This document shows positions 16,466 to 25,851 of a DNA stretch of 64,000 bases, piece after piece (position 1 is the stretch's first letter; every line of letters starts with the position of its first letter). The position numbers and the translations under genes are program-made. This DNA is from CAZQMX01 sp964594965 (GTDB lineage Bacteria; Patescibacteriota; Minisyncoccia; Portnoybacterales; UBA2143). The stretch is from positions 50,192 to 114,191 of the forward strand of contig CAZQMX010000002.1 in NCBI GenBank assembly GCA_964594965.1, given 5' to 3'. Below the pieces are notes generated by a model. It was not told the origin of the DNA. It worked only from the letters and a program-made list of their open reading frames with translations, and did no database searches.

Positions 16466-17470
16466 TTAATCCTTGAAATCTTTGAAAAACTCTGAAACCG
16501 AGGCTGCCAAGGGGACAGACAGAATTATTCCCAAAATACCGGCTAATTTAGCACCGATTAACATAACAATAATGATAATAATCGGGTTAAGCCCGACTGC
16601 CTTTTTCATTACCTGGGGATAGACAACATAGTTCTCTATTTGCTGGATAACGATATAGAGGGCAATGGCTAAAAGAGCCAGAACAGGCGATTGGACAAAA
16701 GCCAGAATAACTGCCGGGATAGCAGCCAGAATCGGCCCAAGATAGGGAATAATTTCTAAAATGCCGGCGATAAGAGCTAGAGTCAAAGCATATTTAACCC
16801 CTAAAAGCCGAAGGCCGATATAGGTCATAACGCCGATAATGACCATTAAAATAAGTTGACCCCTTAACCAACCGCCAATTCTAACTTCAATCCTGTCAAT
16901 TAAATCAGAAAGATAACTCTGATGGCCATTAGGCGTTAATGAAACAAAAAATCTCTTTATCCCTTTTTCCTGGACAGCCAGATAAAAGGAAATGACTAAA
17001 ATAACTGCCGCTGAGAATAGTCCGCCAAAAAGGTCAATAATTGTTCCGAAAACACTTGAGGTTGCTTCCCCTATTTTATTCCCGATATTATTCAAAATGG
17101 ATTGTAAGTTTTCATCGGCCTGGTAATCAATCCAGAACTCCTTAAAATTCAAGCCGATTTTCTCCATAAAACCGGGGAAGACCTGGGTTAATTGTTTTAC
17201 CTGTGTAGCCAGAGGAGGAAAAATTAAAGCAATAACCAGGGCTAGTAAAAGAAGGAGAAGGAGGTAAATAAAGATAACGCCTAAGACACGAGGGACTTTC
17301 CGTCTTTGAAGCCAATTAACCGGACTACTGACTGCCGCCGCGATAATAACTGCGACAACGATAATCAAAACAATATCCCGGATTAAATAAAGGAAAACTA
17401 GTCCTAAAAGGATTAGAATAATCCGGAAAATGGTTGAAACCGGGATATCAAATGATTGCGGCTGGTTCAT
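16466..17470 (-). CDS. AI-2E family transporter (UPF0118)
   Basis: Polytopic membrane protein of the AI-2E/PerM family, a permease group with members linked to quorum-signal or ion export. 334 aa with two hydrophobic helices at 14-60, one near 68-90, a soluble middle segment, two helices from ~140 to 235 and the family's conserved C-terminal run ILEIIPYLGPILAAIPAVILAF, IEPYV-like IENYVVYPQVMKKAVGLNPI and AGILGIILSVPLAA. Substrate cannot be inferred. Overlaps the M16 gene by 4 nt (ATGA). Confidence 0.85.
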   Translation of the reverse strand: MNQPQSFDIPVSTIFRIILILLGLVFLYLIRDIVLIIVVAVIIAAAVSSPVNWLQRRKVPRVLGVIFIYLLLLLLLALVIALIFPPLATQVKQLTQVFPGFMEKIGLNFKEFWIDYQADENLQSILNNIGNKIGEATSSVFGTIIDLFGGLFSAAVILVISFYLAVQEKGIKRFFVSLTPNGHQSYLSDLIDRIEVRIGGWLRGQLILMVIIGVMTYIGLRLLGVKYALTLALIAGILEIIPYLGPILAAIPAVILAFVQSPVLALLAIALYIVIQQIENYVVYPQVMKKAVGLNPIIIIIVMLIGAKLAGILGIILSVPLAASVSEFFKDFKD

Positions 17471-18738
17471 ATCTTAAGTAATTTATTAAATTTATCTTTT
17501 TCCTTAAACGGTCCGATAAGAGCGAGGTTTAGTTTTTCAGGCTTGAAAATATCATTGGCCACTCTCTGAATATCATTAACCGTTACTTTATTAATTTTAG
17601 CAAGTTTCTCTTCCAAGGTCAAAATCTCTCCGGTTAAGAGTTCTTGGGAAGCGTAAAATGAGGCCTGTTCATCTGAGGCCTCCATACCAATTAGAGATCT
17701 TCCCTTGGTATAGTCTTTAGCTTTTTGAAGTTCTGATTGAGAAACCTTCTTATTCTTAATCTTCTGATATTCGTCCATAATTGTTTCAATTGCTCTTTCG
17801 ACTTTAGTATTATCTACTCCGGCGCTGGTAGTGATAAAGCCGACATCGGTATCTAAATCAGCCCCGGTGCTAACATAATATGCTAACCCCTGTCTTTCTC
17901 GAACCGAAATGAACATTCTTGAACTCATGTTTCCTCCTAGGATTGTGGCTAAAAGACCAAGAGCGTATCTGTCAGGGTGAAAAATATTATAAGCCCGAAA
18001 ACCTAGATGCAAATGAGTCTGGTCTGTTTTCTTGTGATAAATTAATGATTGAGGATTACTTTGTTTTTCTTTGGTTCTTAATTTATCTTTTACTTCTTCC
18101 TGGTTAATATTTTGGAAATATTTTTCAACTTTTTTAATTGTTTTTTCTTGATCAATATTACCAGCTAAAGCAATAACAGTATTTTTTGAAGAATAATGAT
18201 TTTTTAAATAATCAATGAAGTTATCTCTTTTTATGTTATTGAGTGATTTTTCTGTTCCGCCAAGATTCCAGCCAGCTGGTTGGTTGCCGTAGAGTAATTC
18301 TAACCACAAGTCAGAAACATGTCTTATCGGCATATCAAGATACATCTTTAATTCCTGTAAAATCGTCCCTCTTTCTTTATTAATTTCTTCCTGCTTTATT
18401 AAAGAATTCAAATAAATATCAGAAACCCAGGATAAGACCAAATCAAGATGACTCGCATCAATTTTAGCCCAATAACCAGTATATTCTTGGCTGGTAAAGG
18501 CATTATAAATCCCACCAACCTTATCCAAGGGCTCAATTAATTTTAAAGACGAAGGGTATTTTTTAGTCCCCTTAAAAAGCATGTGTTCCAGAAAATGGGA
18601 AAGACCATTAATGTCCTTGGTCTCGTATTTTGAACCAGTTCCAACTAAAACTAAAATTGCCGCCGTTTTGGTTGATTTGGATGGGACGGTAATAATCCTT
18701 AATCCATTTTTAAGAGTTGTTTTCTTATAATCTCCCAT
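17467..18738 (-). CDS. M16-family zinc metallopeptidase
   Basis: Pitrilysin/insulinase-type protease, similar to mitochondrial processing peptidase beta. 423 aa, two half-domains. The inverted zinc motif is in LSHFLEHMLFKGT (HxxEH, about residues 47-51), with the distal Glu around residue 120-130 (GTILQELKMYLD). GGNMSSRMFISVRERQGLAYYV marks the second half. Likely a processing or peptide-degrading enzyme. The glyS stop overlaps its start by 14 nt, so it sits in the recO-glyS-M16-AI-2E transcription unit. Confidence 0.92.
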   Translation of the reverse strand: MGDYKKTTLKNGLRIITVPSKSTKTAAILVLVGTGSKYETKDINGLSHFLEHMLFKGTKKYPSSLKLIEPLDKVGGIYNAFTSQEYTGYWAKIDASHLDLVLSWVSDIYLNSLIKQEEINKERGTILQELKMYLDMPIRHVSDLWLELLYGNQPAGWNLGGTEKSLNNIKRDNFIDYLKNHYSSKNTVIALAGNIDQEKTIKKVEKYFQNINQEEVKDKLRTKEKQSNPQSLIYHKKTDQTHLHLGFRAYNIFHPDRYALGLLATILGGNMSSRMFISVRERQGLAYYVSTGADLDTDVGFITTSAGVDNTKVERAIETIMDEYQKIKNKKVSQSELQKAKDYTKGRSLIGMEASDEQASFYASQELLTGEILTLEEKLAKINKVTVNDIQRVANDIFKPEKLNLALIGPFKEKDKFNKLLKI

Positions 18739-20104
18739 ATCGCTCTTTAAAATAAGGGTTTAATTCTTTAATTTTAATTCTTTCTTGCTTCATGCTGTCG
18801 CGGTCGCGAACAGTAACATCGTCTTTTTCCAAACTATCAAAATCTATAGTTACACAGTAGGGTGTTCCAATCTCATCCTGCCTGCGATAACGCTTGCCAA
18901 CATTGCCATTATCATCAAATTCACAGGTATAGCCTGTTTTTAATAAGTTGAAAACTTCCTTGGCTTTTTTAACTAACTTCGGCTTATTCCTCAAGAGAGG
19001 GAAAACCGCTACCTGAACCGGAGCCAATCTTTTCGGAAATTTCATTACTATCCTTGTTTCTTTATCAACCTTTTCCTCTGTATATGCCTCGCAAAGCACG
19101 GCAAAAACAATTCTACCAACACCAACTGATGATTCAATTATATGAGGAATATATTTTTTCTCAGTTTTTGGATCAGTATATGATAAATCCTTGCCGGAGG
19201 ATTTAGAATGCTGGGATAGGTCATAGTTTCCTCGGGCATGAACTCCTTCCAGTTCAGTAAAACCAAAAGGGAATTCATAATCTATGTCATAAGCCGCTTT
19301 GGCATAAAAAACCAGGTTCTTATGCTTATTCCATTTCAAATGATTTTCTTTTATTCCTAAATCCAGATAGTATTGCCAGCGATCCTTCCTTAGTTTTTCA
19401 TATTCTTCCATTTCTTTATCTGGGTGAACGAAATATTGCATTTCCATTTGATCAAATTCGCGCGTCCTGAAAATGAACTGACGGGCGGTAATCTCATTTC
19501 GAAAGGCCTTTCCGATTTGAGCAATACCAAAAGGAATTTTAACTCGGGTTGAATCTAAAACATTTTTGTAATTTACATAAATTCCCTGACAGGTTTCTCC
19601 CCGTAAATAGACTGGGTCTTTGTTCCAATCTTCTGTAAAATTACCCAGATTAGATTTAACCAACTGATTAAATTTCCTAATATCAGTAAAATCGCTCTTT
19701 TTGCAATTAGGACATTTTAACTTTTCCTTATTCTTGTTAAAAACTTGACTAATTTCCTCTTCTGACATTTTTTCGTCTGCCTCTATTCCAACCTCCTCTA
19801 ATAAATGGTCTGCCCTTGATCTAACATGGCAGTTTTTACATTCAACCAGAGGGTCAGCAAATCCGGAAACATGCCCGCTGGCCTCCCAAATCTTAGGGTG
19901 CATAAAGATAGCAGAGTCCAGACCAACAATATCTTCCCTTTGTAAAACCATTCTCCGCCACCAAAAATGCTTGATATTGTTTTCCAACTCAACCCCATAA
20001 GGACCATAATCATAAACAGCGGCCAAACCACCGTAAATCTCCGAAGACGGATAAACAAATCCCCGTCTTTTTGCTAGTGATACAATTTTTTCCATTGTTG
20101 CCAT
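18725..20104 (-). CDS. glyS: Glycyl-tRNA synthetase, alpha2 type
   Basis: Class II enzyme for Gly of the single-chain, eukaryote-like (GRS1) type. 459 aa from ATG 20104 (MATMEKIVSLAKRRGF); upstream in-frame ATGs fall in the preceding gene. Motifs: YPSSEIYGGLAAVYDYGPYG, FRNEITARQFIFRTREFDQMEMQ (motif 2), PHIIESSVGVGRIVFA (motif 3). A Cys2-Cys2 zinc site is formed by CKNCHVRSRAD and CPNCKKSDF. C-terminal anticodon domain present. Starts 5 nt after the upstream gene's stop. Confidence 0.96.
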   Translation of the reverse strand: MATMEKIVSLAKRRGFVYPSSEIYGGLAAVYDYGPYGVELENNIKHFWWRRMVLQREDIVGLDSAIFMHPKIWEASGHVSGFADPLVECKNCHVRSRADHLLEEVGIEADEKMSEEEISQVFNKNKEKLKCPNCKKSDFTDIRKFNQLVKSNLGNFTEDWNKDPVYLRGETCQGIYVNYKNVLDSTRVKIPFGIAQIGKAFRNEITARQFIFRTREFDQMEMQYFVHPDKEMEEYEKLRKDRWQYYLDLGIKENHLKWNKHKNLVFYAKAAYDIDYEFPFGFTELEGVHARGNYDLSQHSKSSGKDLSYTDPKTEKKYIPHIIESSVGVGRIVFAVLCEAYTEEKVDKETRIVMKFPKRLAPVQVAVFPLLRNKPKLVKKAKEVFNLLKTGYTCEFDDNGNVGKRYRRQDEIGTPYCVTIDFDSLEKDDVTVRDRDSMKQERIKIKELNPYFKERYGRL

Positions 20105-20108
20105 AAAT

Positions 20109-21986
20109 TTATTCAATAACCTGGCCGTTACCAACGGTTGGATCATCGGGTAAATTAGTGTCAATTGACCTTGTTGTTTGGGTTAATTCTGCCCCGGTAA
20201 AAGTATCCTGACCAGCTATTTTCGACTGGCCAATCAGTTCCATGGCATCGCCGATATTAGCCGTTCCAGGTGTAATTGAAACCTGAAAAGCAATTTGTTT
20301 AACCGGCGATAAAACACCGATTCCGGCCGGCAAACTGCCAATATCCCAGGCAATTTGACCGGTTGAGGGACTATAGCTCAAATTAGCATTAGAAGGACTA
20401 GTCCGGCCCTCCCATTTGACATGAGGTGGCAGATAGGCCTCAACCCGCACACCAGACAAATCATTGTACTTATTAACCACTCTCCATTTAACCGTATAAG
20501 TTGTCTTTTGACCAACCTTGGGCGGAATCGGTCCACTATTAGAAATTGAATCATCATTGTAAAACACCTGGGTCTGAAAAGTCAAATCACTTGATATTTT
20601 AGTGACTGATTTACTCTCGCCGGAAATATCAATTCTTTCCAGAGAAAGCGGAACTTTATCTGAATCTATTTCAACAGTATTGGTTACAGCAAAATTCTTA
20701 TCAGCATAACTATTAATTGGTAGGGATTTTTTAATATCGATTGAAAATTCAACTTCTCCTTCCTGATGTGGACCAAGATATTCTAAATCTGGCAGGTTGG
20801 AAGCGTTCCAGGCAATTATCTGATTAACGCCGTCGTACGAGCCATTTCTTGGCTCTAAACTGGCCAAATCCAATGCCTGGCCTTCCAGTTTAGAAGTAAT
20901 GACAACATCTTCAATACCAATATCGGTTGTGTTTTTGTATTTAATCCGGTAATTCAATCTTTGACCGGATTGGGCAATGTATTCAGATGATTGATTAACT
21001 TCCTGACTGACTGACAGGGGAGAAACAGAAATCTGGGTGGCATCAGCAGTCTGGGCATAAGGAATAAATTGGTCATCTTCAGAAATACCCAGGTTTGCCC
21101 GGAACAATTTGTTTTCTCCTTCTGTTCCGGATAACGTTCCTTTAATAAATATCTTGTTTTGTTCTCCGGCCATTAACTGATTTATTTGCCAAAGGTCATC
21201 TTCCCTTAAAGGGCTTGGCTGGGATGATTCAAAGATAAAGCCAGTTGGATATTCCATTTCAATCTCTAAATCATCGAAAGAAACATCAGATTGATTAGAA
21301 TAGATCAAGGAAAAACTAAACGACTGACCGTCAACTAATCTTTCCGGCAGGTCAAAGTTAAGAATAAAGGGAACAGAAATTATTTCAGTTTCAAATTTAG
21401 CCTTGTTGGAAAAACGGGAACTAAGATCACCGGGAGTGTAGAAGAGTTCGGCCCAAGCCTCTTTTTTTTCTTCTTTTAACCCAATAATTCTGGCTGGTAA
21501 TTCAATTTCTTCCTCCTGGCCAACTGCCAGGCTCTCCAATTCAAGCGTTTTAATCAATCCTTCGTTGTCTGAAGGAATTGAATCTTCTGGAAAGCGAAAG
21601 ATTAACTGTAGATTATTCAAAGGCAGTTTGGTCTCATTTTTGTACCTAACAATATATTTAACTTCATCACCGCTAATAATTCTTTCTGCTCCTTCAATTT
21701 CAAATTTAACATCGTCTGTATCAAAAGAAGTCATTCCCCGCCAAAAGAAAAAGCCGGCTACAATTAAAAAAATAGCCAGCGCCCAAATACCAAAAACTTT
21801 TAAAAGTTTCTTTTGCTTTGGCGATAATTCCTTTTTTTCTGTTTTTTGCCATTTTCCGGTTTCAATCTTTTTTCTTTTCTCTTCTGGCTGAAATTCTTCT
21901 GGTCCCTCCAATCTTTCTTCAAATTCAACTTCACTTCCCGGCTTATATATTTTCTTTTTAAGTTTTTCTAAATCGTTGTCAGGCAT
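20109..21986 (-). CDS. Membrane-anchored surface protein with DUF11/CARDB-like repeats
   Basis: 625 aa from ATG 21986 (MPDNDLEKLKKKIYKPG), the best start because earlier ATGs overlap recO. A charged cytoplasmic N-terminus (1-65) precedes one transmembrane helix (about 70-95). The rest is extracytoplasmic beta-rich sequence made of about four immunoglobulin-like units, each with text such as VKYIVRYKNETKLPLNNL, LNYRIKYKNTTDIGIEDV or TYTVKWRVVNKYNDLSGV, which resemble DUF11/CARDB surface repeats. The last unit carries AYLPPHVKWEG. No sortase signal. Probably a cell-surface adhesin or envelope component. Confidence 0.75.
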   Translation of the reverse strand: MPDNDLEKLKKKIYKPGSEVEFEERLEGPEEFQPEEKRKKIETGKWQKTEKKELSPKQKKLLKVFGIWALAIFLIVAGFFFWRGMTSFDTDDVKFEIEGAERIISGDEVKYIVRYKNETKLPLNNLQLIFRFPEDSIPSDNEGLIKTLELESLAVGQEEEIELPARIIGLKEEKKEAWAELFYTPGDLSSRFSNKAKFETEIISVPFILNFDLPERLVDGQSFSFSLIYSNQSDVSFDDLEIEMEYPTGFIFESSQPSPLREDDLWQINQLMAGEQNKIFIKGTLSGTEGENKLFRANLGISEDDQFIPYAQTADATQISVSPLSVSQEVNQSSEYIAQSGQRLNYRIKYKNTTDIGIEDVVITSKLEGQALDLASLEPRNGSYDGVNQIIAWNASNLPDLEYLGPHQEGEVEFSIDIKKSLPINSYADKNFAVTNTVEIDSDKVPLSLERIDISGESKSVTKISSDLTFQTQVFYNDDSISNSGPIPPKVGQKTTYTVKWRVVNKYNDLSGVRVEAYLPPHVKWEGRTSPSNANLSYSPSTGQIAWDIGSLPAGIGVLSPVKQIAFQVSITPGTANIGDAMELIGQSKIAGQDTFTGAELTQTTRSIDTNLPDDPTVGNGQVIE

Positions 21987-21991
21987 TGTTC

Positions 21992-22555
21992 TTATTTTAA
22001 AACATTTACCAAGAATGAACAACTTTTTATTTCCTCATTAATTAAAGACTGAACAAAATTGAGCGGATTTTTTTGTTGCCCATATCCCAAAAATTCCAAT
22101 AACCTATTTTCATAATTATTAACAACCCCTTTTATATCCTTTTTCTGATTAAGACTCTCAAAACTCCCTAAAAGCAATTGCCAAATATTTTCGTCTTTTT
22201 CCGGTCCGGCAATTAATTTATCAATGATTTCTGCTAAATAGTATCCTCCGGCTAAAGATGATAAATCTTTCCGAAGGGAAGAAAAATTCTCAAGCGTTTC
22301 AGCGCCGGTAATAATATCAAAGCCTCTGCCCGGCCCGCCTGCAACGCTTGATGCGTAGCGTCTGCGGGCAGGAGCAATCACCAAATGACTCAATAAAAAA
22401 AGTTCCAGGTGTCCTTTTAATTTGGCCTGGTTTTTTCTGACTGACTTGGCTTTGACTAGGATTTTACCGTAATCTTTGGTGTAAATGGTCAAAAGCCGGT
22501 CTAGGTCATTAAGATTTTGTTTTTTAATAATAATGCCTTCAGTTTTGTAGAGCAT
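21992..22555 (-). CDS. recO: DNA repair protein RecO
   Basis: RecO loads RecA on SSB-coated gaps. 187 aa from ATG 22555 (MLYKTEGIIIKKQN), short for the family (~240). N-terminal OB fold: ILVKAKSVRKNQAKLKGHLE and LFLLSHLVIA are typical; FDIITGAETLENFSSLRKDL follows. The usual C-terminal zinc finger is absent. A palindrome at 22326-22373 (GCCCGC...GCGGGC) inserts about 14 residues (RRRYASSVAGGPG) between VIAPA and FDIITGAE. It opens the recO-surface protein-glyS unit. Confidence 0.85.
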   Translation of the reverse strand: MLYKTEGIIIKKQNLNDLDRLLTIYTKDYGKILVKAKSVRKNQAKLKGHLELFLLSHLVIAPARRRYASSVAGGPGRGFDIITGAETLENFSSLRKDLSSLAGGYYLAEIIDKLIAGPEKDENIWQLLLGSFESLNQKKDIKGVVNNYENRLLEFLGYGQQKNPLNFVQSLINEEIKSCSFLVNVLK

Positions 22556-22586
22556 ATTGTTTGTCACTCTGAATATTAACATTCAT

Positions 22587-22647
22587 TGTCATTCTGAACG
22601 CAGTGAAGAATCTGTTCGTATAGATCCTTCGACTTCGCTCAGGATAA
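22587..22647. repeat. REP-like palindrome, copy 3, plus an AT-rich hairpin
   Basis: TGTCATTCTGAACGCAGTG...CTTCGCTCAGGATAAC is a diverged version of the repeat at 1771 and 63680. It runs into AACTATTTAT-aac-TAAATC-aaa-GATTTAg-ATAAATAGTT (22646-22684), a near-perfect hairpin that reaches the ileS stop codon and may act as its 3' end. Confidence 0.8.
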
Positions 22648-22682
22648 CTATTTATAACTAAATCAAAGATTTAGATAAATAG

Positions 22683-25631
22683 TTACTTCTTAATTCCGAG
22701 CCAGAGATTATGGCCGTTTAATTTGATCTCCTTTTCAACCAAAAAGACTTCCCCGATGTTTTTAGAGTCGGGATCCCGACCTTGTGTCGGGACTTTCTTT
22801 TTTGGCCCGCCCGCATTGCCTTGCGAAGCATGGCGGGCGGGTCCGGCTTCAATTTTTCTGGCTGAAACTTCTTTTTTAATTTCTTCGAGGTTGTTTTTAA
22901 TTAAATCGCTTAGTTTTGATTCACCGGCTGAATAGCGGAAATATGCTGGTTGGCCTGGTTTTAATCCGGCGTCTTTTCTCATTCCCTGGATAAAACGGAT
23001 TAAATCCCGAATCATTCCTTCTGATTCTAATTCTGAAGTAATTTTTGTATCTAATTTAATACTTTTGCCAAAATCAACTTCTTTAACATTAACTTCTTCT
23101 TTGATTAATTGGGTTAATTCTTTATCCTGGACAATCTGTTTTTTGGTAATTATTAATTTCTTCAGAGGTTGTCTGACTTTAATTCCTTTTTCTGCTCTTT
23201 TAGCCAGAGCCAAAGCAACAATTTCTCTGACATCATTCATTTTCTTTTCCAGCTTTTCATCAATTAAAGATTTGTCCGGCTTGGGATAACCGCAGAGATG
23301 AACGCTTTCTTTGTCTTTTCCGGTCCGAAGCTGAAGATAAATTTCTTCGGAAATGAAAGGGGTGAAAGGAGCGATTAATTTGGATAAATTAAGTAAGGTT
23401 GAATAGAAAATCTGTGAGGCTTCTTCTTTTTGTTTTCTATTCTCCGGTTTCTGAAACCTCGATCTTGACCGTCTGATATACCAGTTAGACAAATCTTCAA
23501 CAAATTCCTCAATTAAACGAGCAGCCGAGACAACATCATATTTCTCTAAATTATCAATGACCAAAGTGTTTAATTGATTAAATTGAGAAACAATCCATTT
23601 ATCCAGAATGAATCTTGGCTTTGTTTTCTTTGGTTTAAAGTTTTTGTCTTTGTAAGTATTGAAAAAGACAGCCGAGTTATGAAGCGTTCCAAAAACTCTT
23701 CTGTTTTTGTCGGCAACATCCTTAACATCAAATCTCTTTGGCTCTCCAGCGGAATTGATGGTGTATAAGTACCAACGGAGAGTGTCGGCTCCGAATTGTT
23801 CGCACATTTTCCAGGGATCAACAATATTGCCCTTTGACTTTGACATTTTCTTGCCTTTCTTATCCAAGACATGGCCAAGAGAAATGACATTTTTAAAACA
23901 AGCCCCATTCTTAATTTCTCCGGCTTCCTCCATTAAAGTCGCGATGGCAAGGAGAGAATAGAACCAGCCTCTGGTCTGATCAACGGCCTCGCAGATATAG
24001 TCGGCGGGGTAGTGGTCTTTTAATTCCTTCTGGCTGTTTTTCTGATGAGGATAGCCCCATTGAGCAAATGGCATTGCTCCTGAATCAAACCAGACATCAA
24101 TAACTGACTTTTCCCGAATCATTTGGCCGCCGCACTGGCATTTGAATTTAACCTGGTCGATATGTGGCCGGTGAAGATCTTTAATTTCTTTTCCCAGTTC
24201 CTTTATACTGCCAATTGCCTTTTCCTTATCGCATTTCTGGCATTTCCAGATTGGCAAAGGGGTCCCCCAGTATCTTTCCCTTGAAAGAGCCCAATCCTTG
24301 GCTTCTTTAATAAATTCGCCAAACCGGCCATATTTGGTGTGATTCGGCTCCCAATTAATCTTTTCGTTGTTATCTGTCAGCTTTTTTCGAAGAGATGACA
24401 TTTTAATAAACCAGGAATCTTCGGCGTAATAGAGAAGAGGGGTGTCGCATCGCCAACAAAAAGGATAATCATGCTCGTATTCTTCTTCCTTGAATAAGAG
24501 GTTTTTCTCTTTTAAGTAATTAATAATTTTCTTTTCGGTTTCTTTATCTTTAACATATTGATTAGCTAAACCATATGGAGCCAAATCATTGGTAAAATAT
24601 CCTTTTTGATCAACAGTATGGATTTCAGGCAAGCCGATTTCTTTACCCAGATTATAGTCATCTTCGCCATACATGACAGCAGTATGAACAATGCCGGTTC
24701 CTTCTTCGGTTGTAACAAAATCAGCTAAAACAAGGTAATGGGATTTCTTTTTACTTTTTTTAACTGATTCAATTTCAAAGAGAGGCTGGTATTCAAGACC
24801 AACCATATCCTTTCCTTTGAGCTCTTTTTCTACTTTATAGTCGCCTTCAATAATTTCTAATCTCTCCTTGGCTAAGATATATTTCTTGCCCTGGTATCCT
24901 ATCTTAACGTAATCAATATTCTTTCCAATGGCTAAAGCGACATTTCCCGGCAGGGTCCAGGGAGTAGTTGTCCAGGCTAAAATATTGTCCCCCTTTTTTA
25001 CTTTTTCATTTCCTTTGGTAATTTTAAAATTAAGATAAACTGAATTCTCTTTTACTTTCTCGTATCCCTGAGAAACCTCGTGGGTGGATAGAGCTGTTCC
25101 GCAGCGGGTACAACGGGGAACAACCTTAAATCCTTTGTAAAGCAGTCCTTTTTCCCAAACTTTTTTTAAAATATGCCAAACGCTTTCAATATATGAATTT
25201 TCGTAAGTAATATATGGATTATCCATATCTATCCAATAACCAATCCTATCTGTCATTTTTTCCCATTCGTCCTTGTATTTCCAAACACTTTTTTTACATT
25301 CCTGATTGAATTTATCAATTCCATATTTCTCAATATCGTCTTTTCCTTTGAAATTTAATCTTTTTTCAACTTCAATTTCAACTGGCAGGCCATGCGTGTC
25401 CCAACCGGCCTTTCGATGACAAAAAAATCCGCGCATGGTTTTGTACCGCGGAATGATATCTTTAAAAGCTCTGGCTTCAACATGGTGCATGCCTGGTCGA
25501 CCATTGGCTGTTGGCGGACCTTCAAAAAAAACAAAACTTTTTTTGCCTTTGTTTTTTTTCAAACTTTTTTCGAAAATTCCAGACTTTTTCCAGAATTTTA
25601 GAATTTTTAATTCATTCTTTGAAAAGTTCAT
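22683..25631 (-). CDS. ileS: Isoleucyl-tRNA synthetase
   Basis: Class Ia synthetase for Ile. 982 aa. PPTANGRPGMHHVEARAF carries the HIGH-type motif, CP1 editing domain includes WTTTPWTLPGNVALAIG and DFVTTEEGTGIVHTA, and KMSKSKGNIVDP is the KMSKS loop. FKNVISLGHVLDKKGKK and the C-terminal anticodon-binding part follow; no C-terminal zinc finger is visible. Near the end, 22765-22848 is a composite of two palindromes read in frame (GPARHASQGNAGGP and KVPTQGRDP); the same peptides occur in ArgS and TatD. A complex set of inverted repeats precedes the start. Confidence 0.96.
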   Translation of the reverse strand: MNFSKNELKILKFWKKSGIFEKSLKKNKGKKSFVFFEGPPTANGRPGMHHVEARAFKDIIPRYKTMRGFFCHRKAGWDTHGLPVEIEVEKRLNFKGKDDIEKYGIDKFNQECKKSVWKYKDEWEKMTDRIGYWIDMDNPYITYENSYIESVWHILKKVWEKGLLYKGFKVVPRCTRCGTALSTHEVSQGYEKVKENSVYLNFKITKGNEKVKKGDNILAWTTTPWTLPGNVALAIGKNIDYVKIGYQGKKYILAKERLEIIEGDYKVEKELKGKDMVGLEYQPLFEIESVKKSKKKSHYLVLADFVTTEEGTGIVHTAVMYGEDDYNLGKEIGLPEIHTVDQKGYFTNDLAPYGLANQYVKDKETEKKIINYLKEKNLLFKEEEYEHDYPFCWRCDTPLLYYAEDSWFIKMSSLRKKLTDNNEKINWEPNHTKYGRFGEFIKEAKDWALSRERYWGTPLPIWKCQKCDKEKAIGSIKELGKEIKDLHRPHIDQVKFKCQCGGQMIREKSVIDVWFDSGAMPFAQWGYPHQKNSQKELKDHYPADYICEAVDQTRGWFYSLLAIATLMEEAGEIKNGACFKNVISLGHVLDKKGKKMSKSKGNIVDPWKMCEQFGADTLRWYLYTINSAGEPKRFDVKDVADKNRRVFGTLHNSAVFFNTYKDKNFKPKKTKPRFILDKWIVSQFNQLNTLVIDNLEKYDVVSAARLIEEFVEDLSNWYIRRSRSRFQKPENRKQKEEASQIFYSTLLNLSKLIAPFTPFISEEIYLQLRTGKDKESVHLCGYPKPDKSLIDEKLEKKMNDVREIVALALAKRAEKGIKVRQPLKKLIITKKQIVQDKELTQLIKEEVNVKEVDFGKSIKLDTKITSELESEGMIRDLIRFIQGMRKDAGLKPGQPAYFRYSAGESKLSDLIKNNLEEIKKEVSARKIEAGPARHASQGNAGGPKKKVPTQGRDPDSKNIGEVFLVEKEIKLNGHNLWLGIKK

Positions 25632-25642
25632 ACCATATTTAT

Positions 25643-25851
25643 CTAAATTTTCAAGCTATCAAGCGAAGAAAATTTAGTGATTAAATTTGAGCACCCCGCC
25701 CCCTATACTCTAACTTTTGTCAGAATAAACGTAGATAGTAAAATCAATTTTATTCTTTTCTTCAATCTTTGTCAGAACATAGGGGGCGGGGTAAGGTTTT
25801 GTGACATAATTTTAATTTATCTAAAGATAAATTAAAATTCTGACAAAGCCC
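25643..25851 (-). promoter_or_regulatory. Inverted-repeat leader of ileS
   Basis: On the minus strand, towards ileS: a 30-bp perfect palindrome (ATTTTAATTTATC arms, 25809-25838), then CCCCGCCCCCTAT (25794-25782) paired with ATAGGGGGCGGGG (25704-25692), 77 nt apart, and finally TAAATTTTC/GAAAATTTA around a 15-nt loop only 12 nt before the ATG. The GC-rich arms extend to a 21-nt terminal inverted repeat with three differences. No T-box sequence is visible. It may be a regulatory leader or a nested palindromic repeat. Confidence 0.5.

Noticed and set aside
25643..25851. T-box riboswitch before ileS
   Set aside because: No AGGGTGG-type T-box sequence or specifier-loop arrangement is visible.
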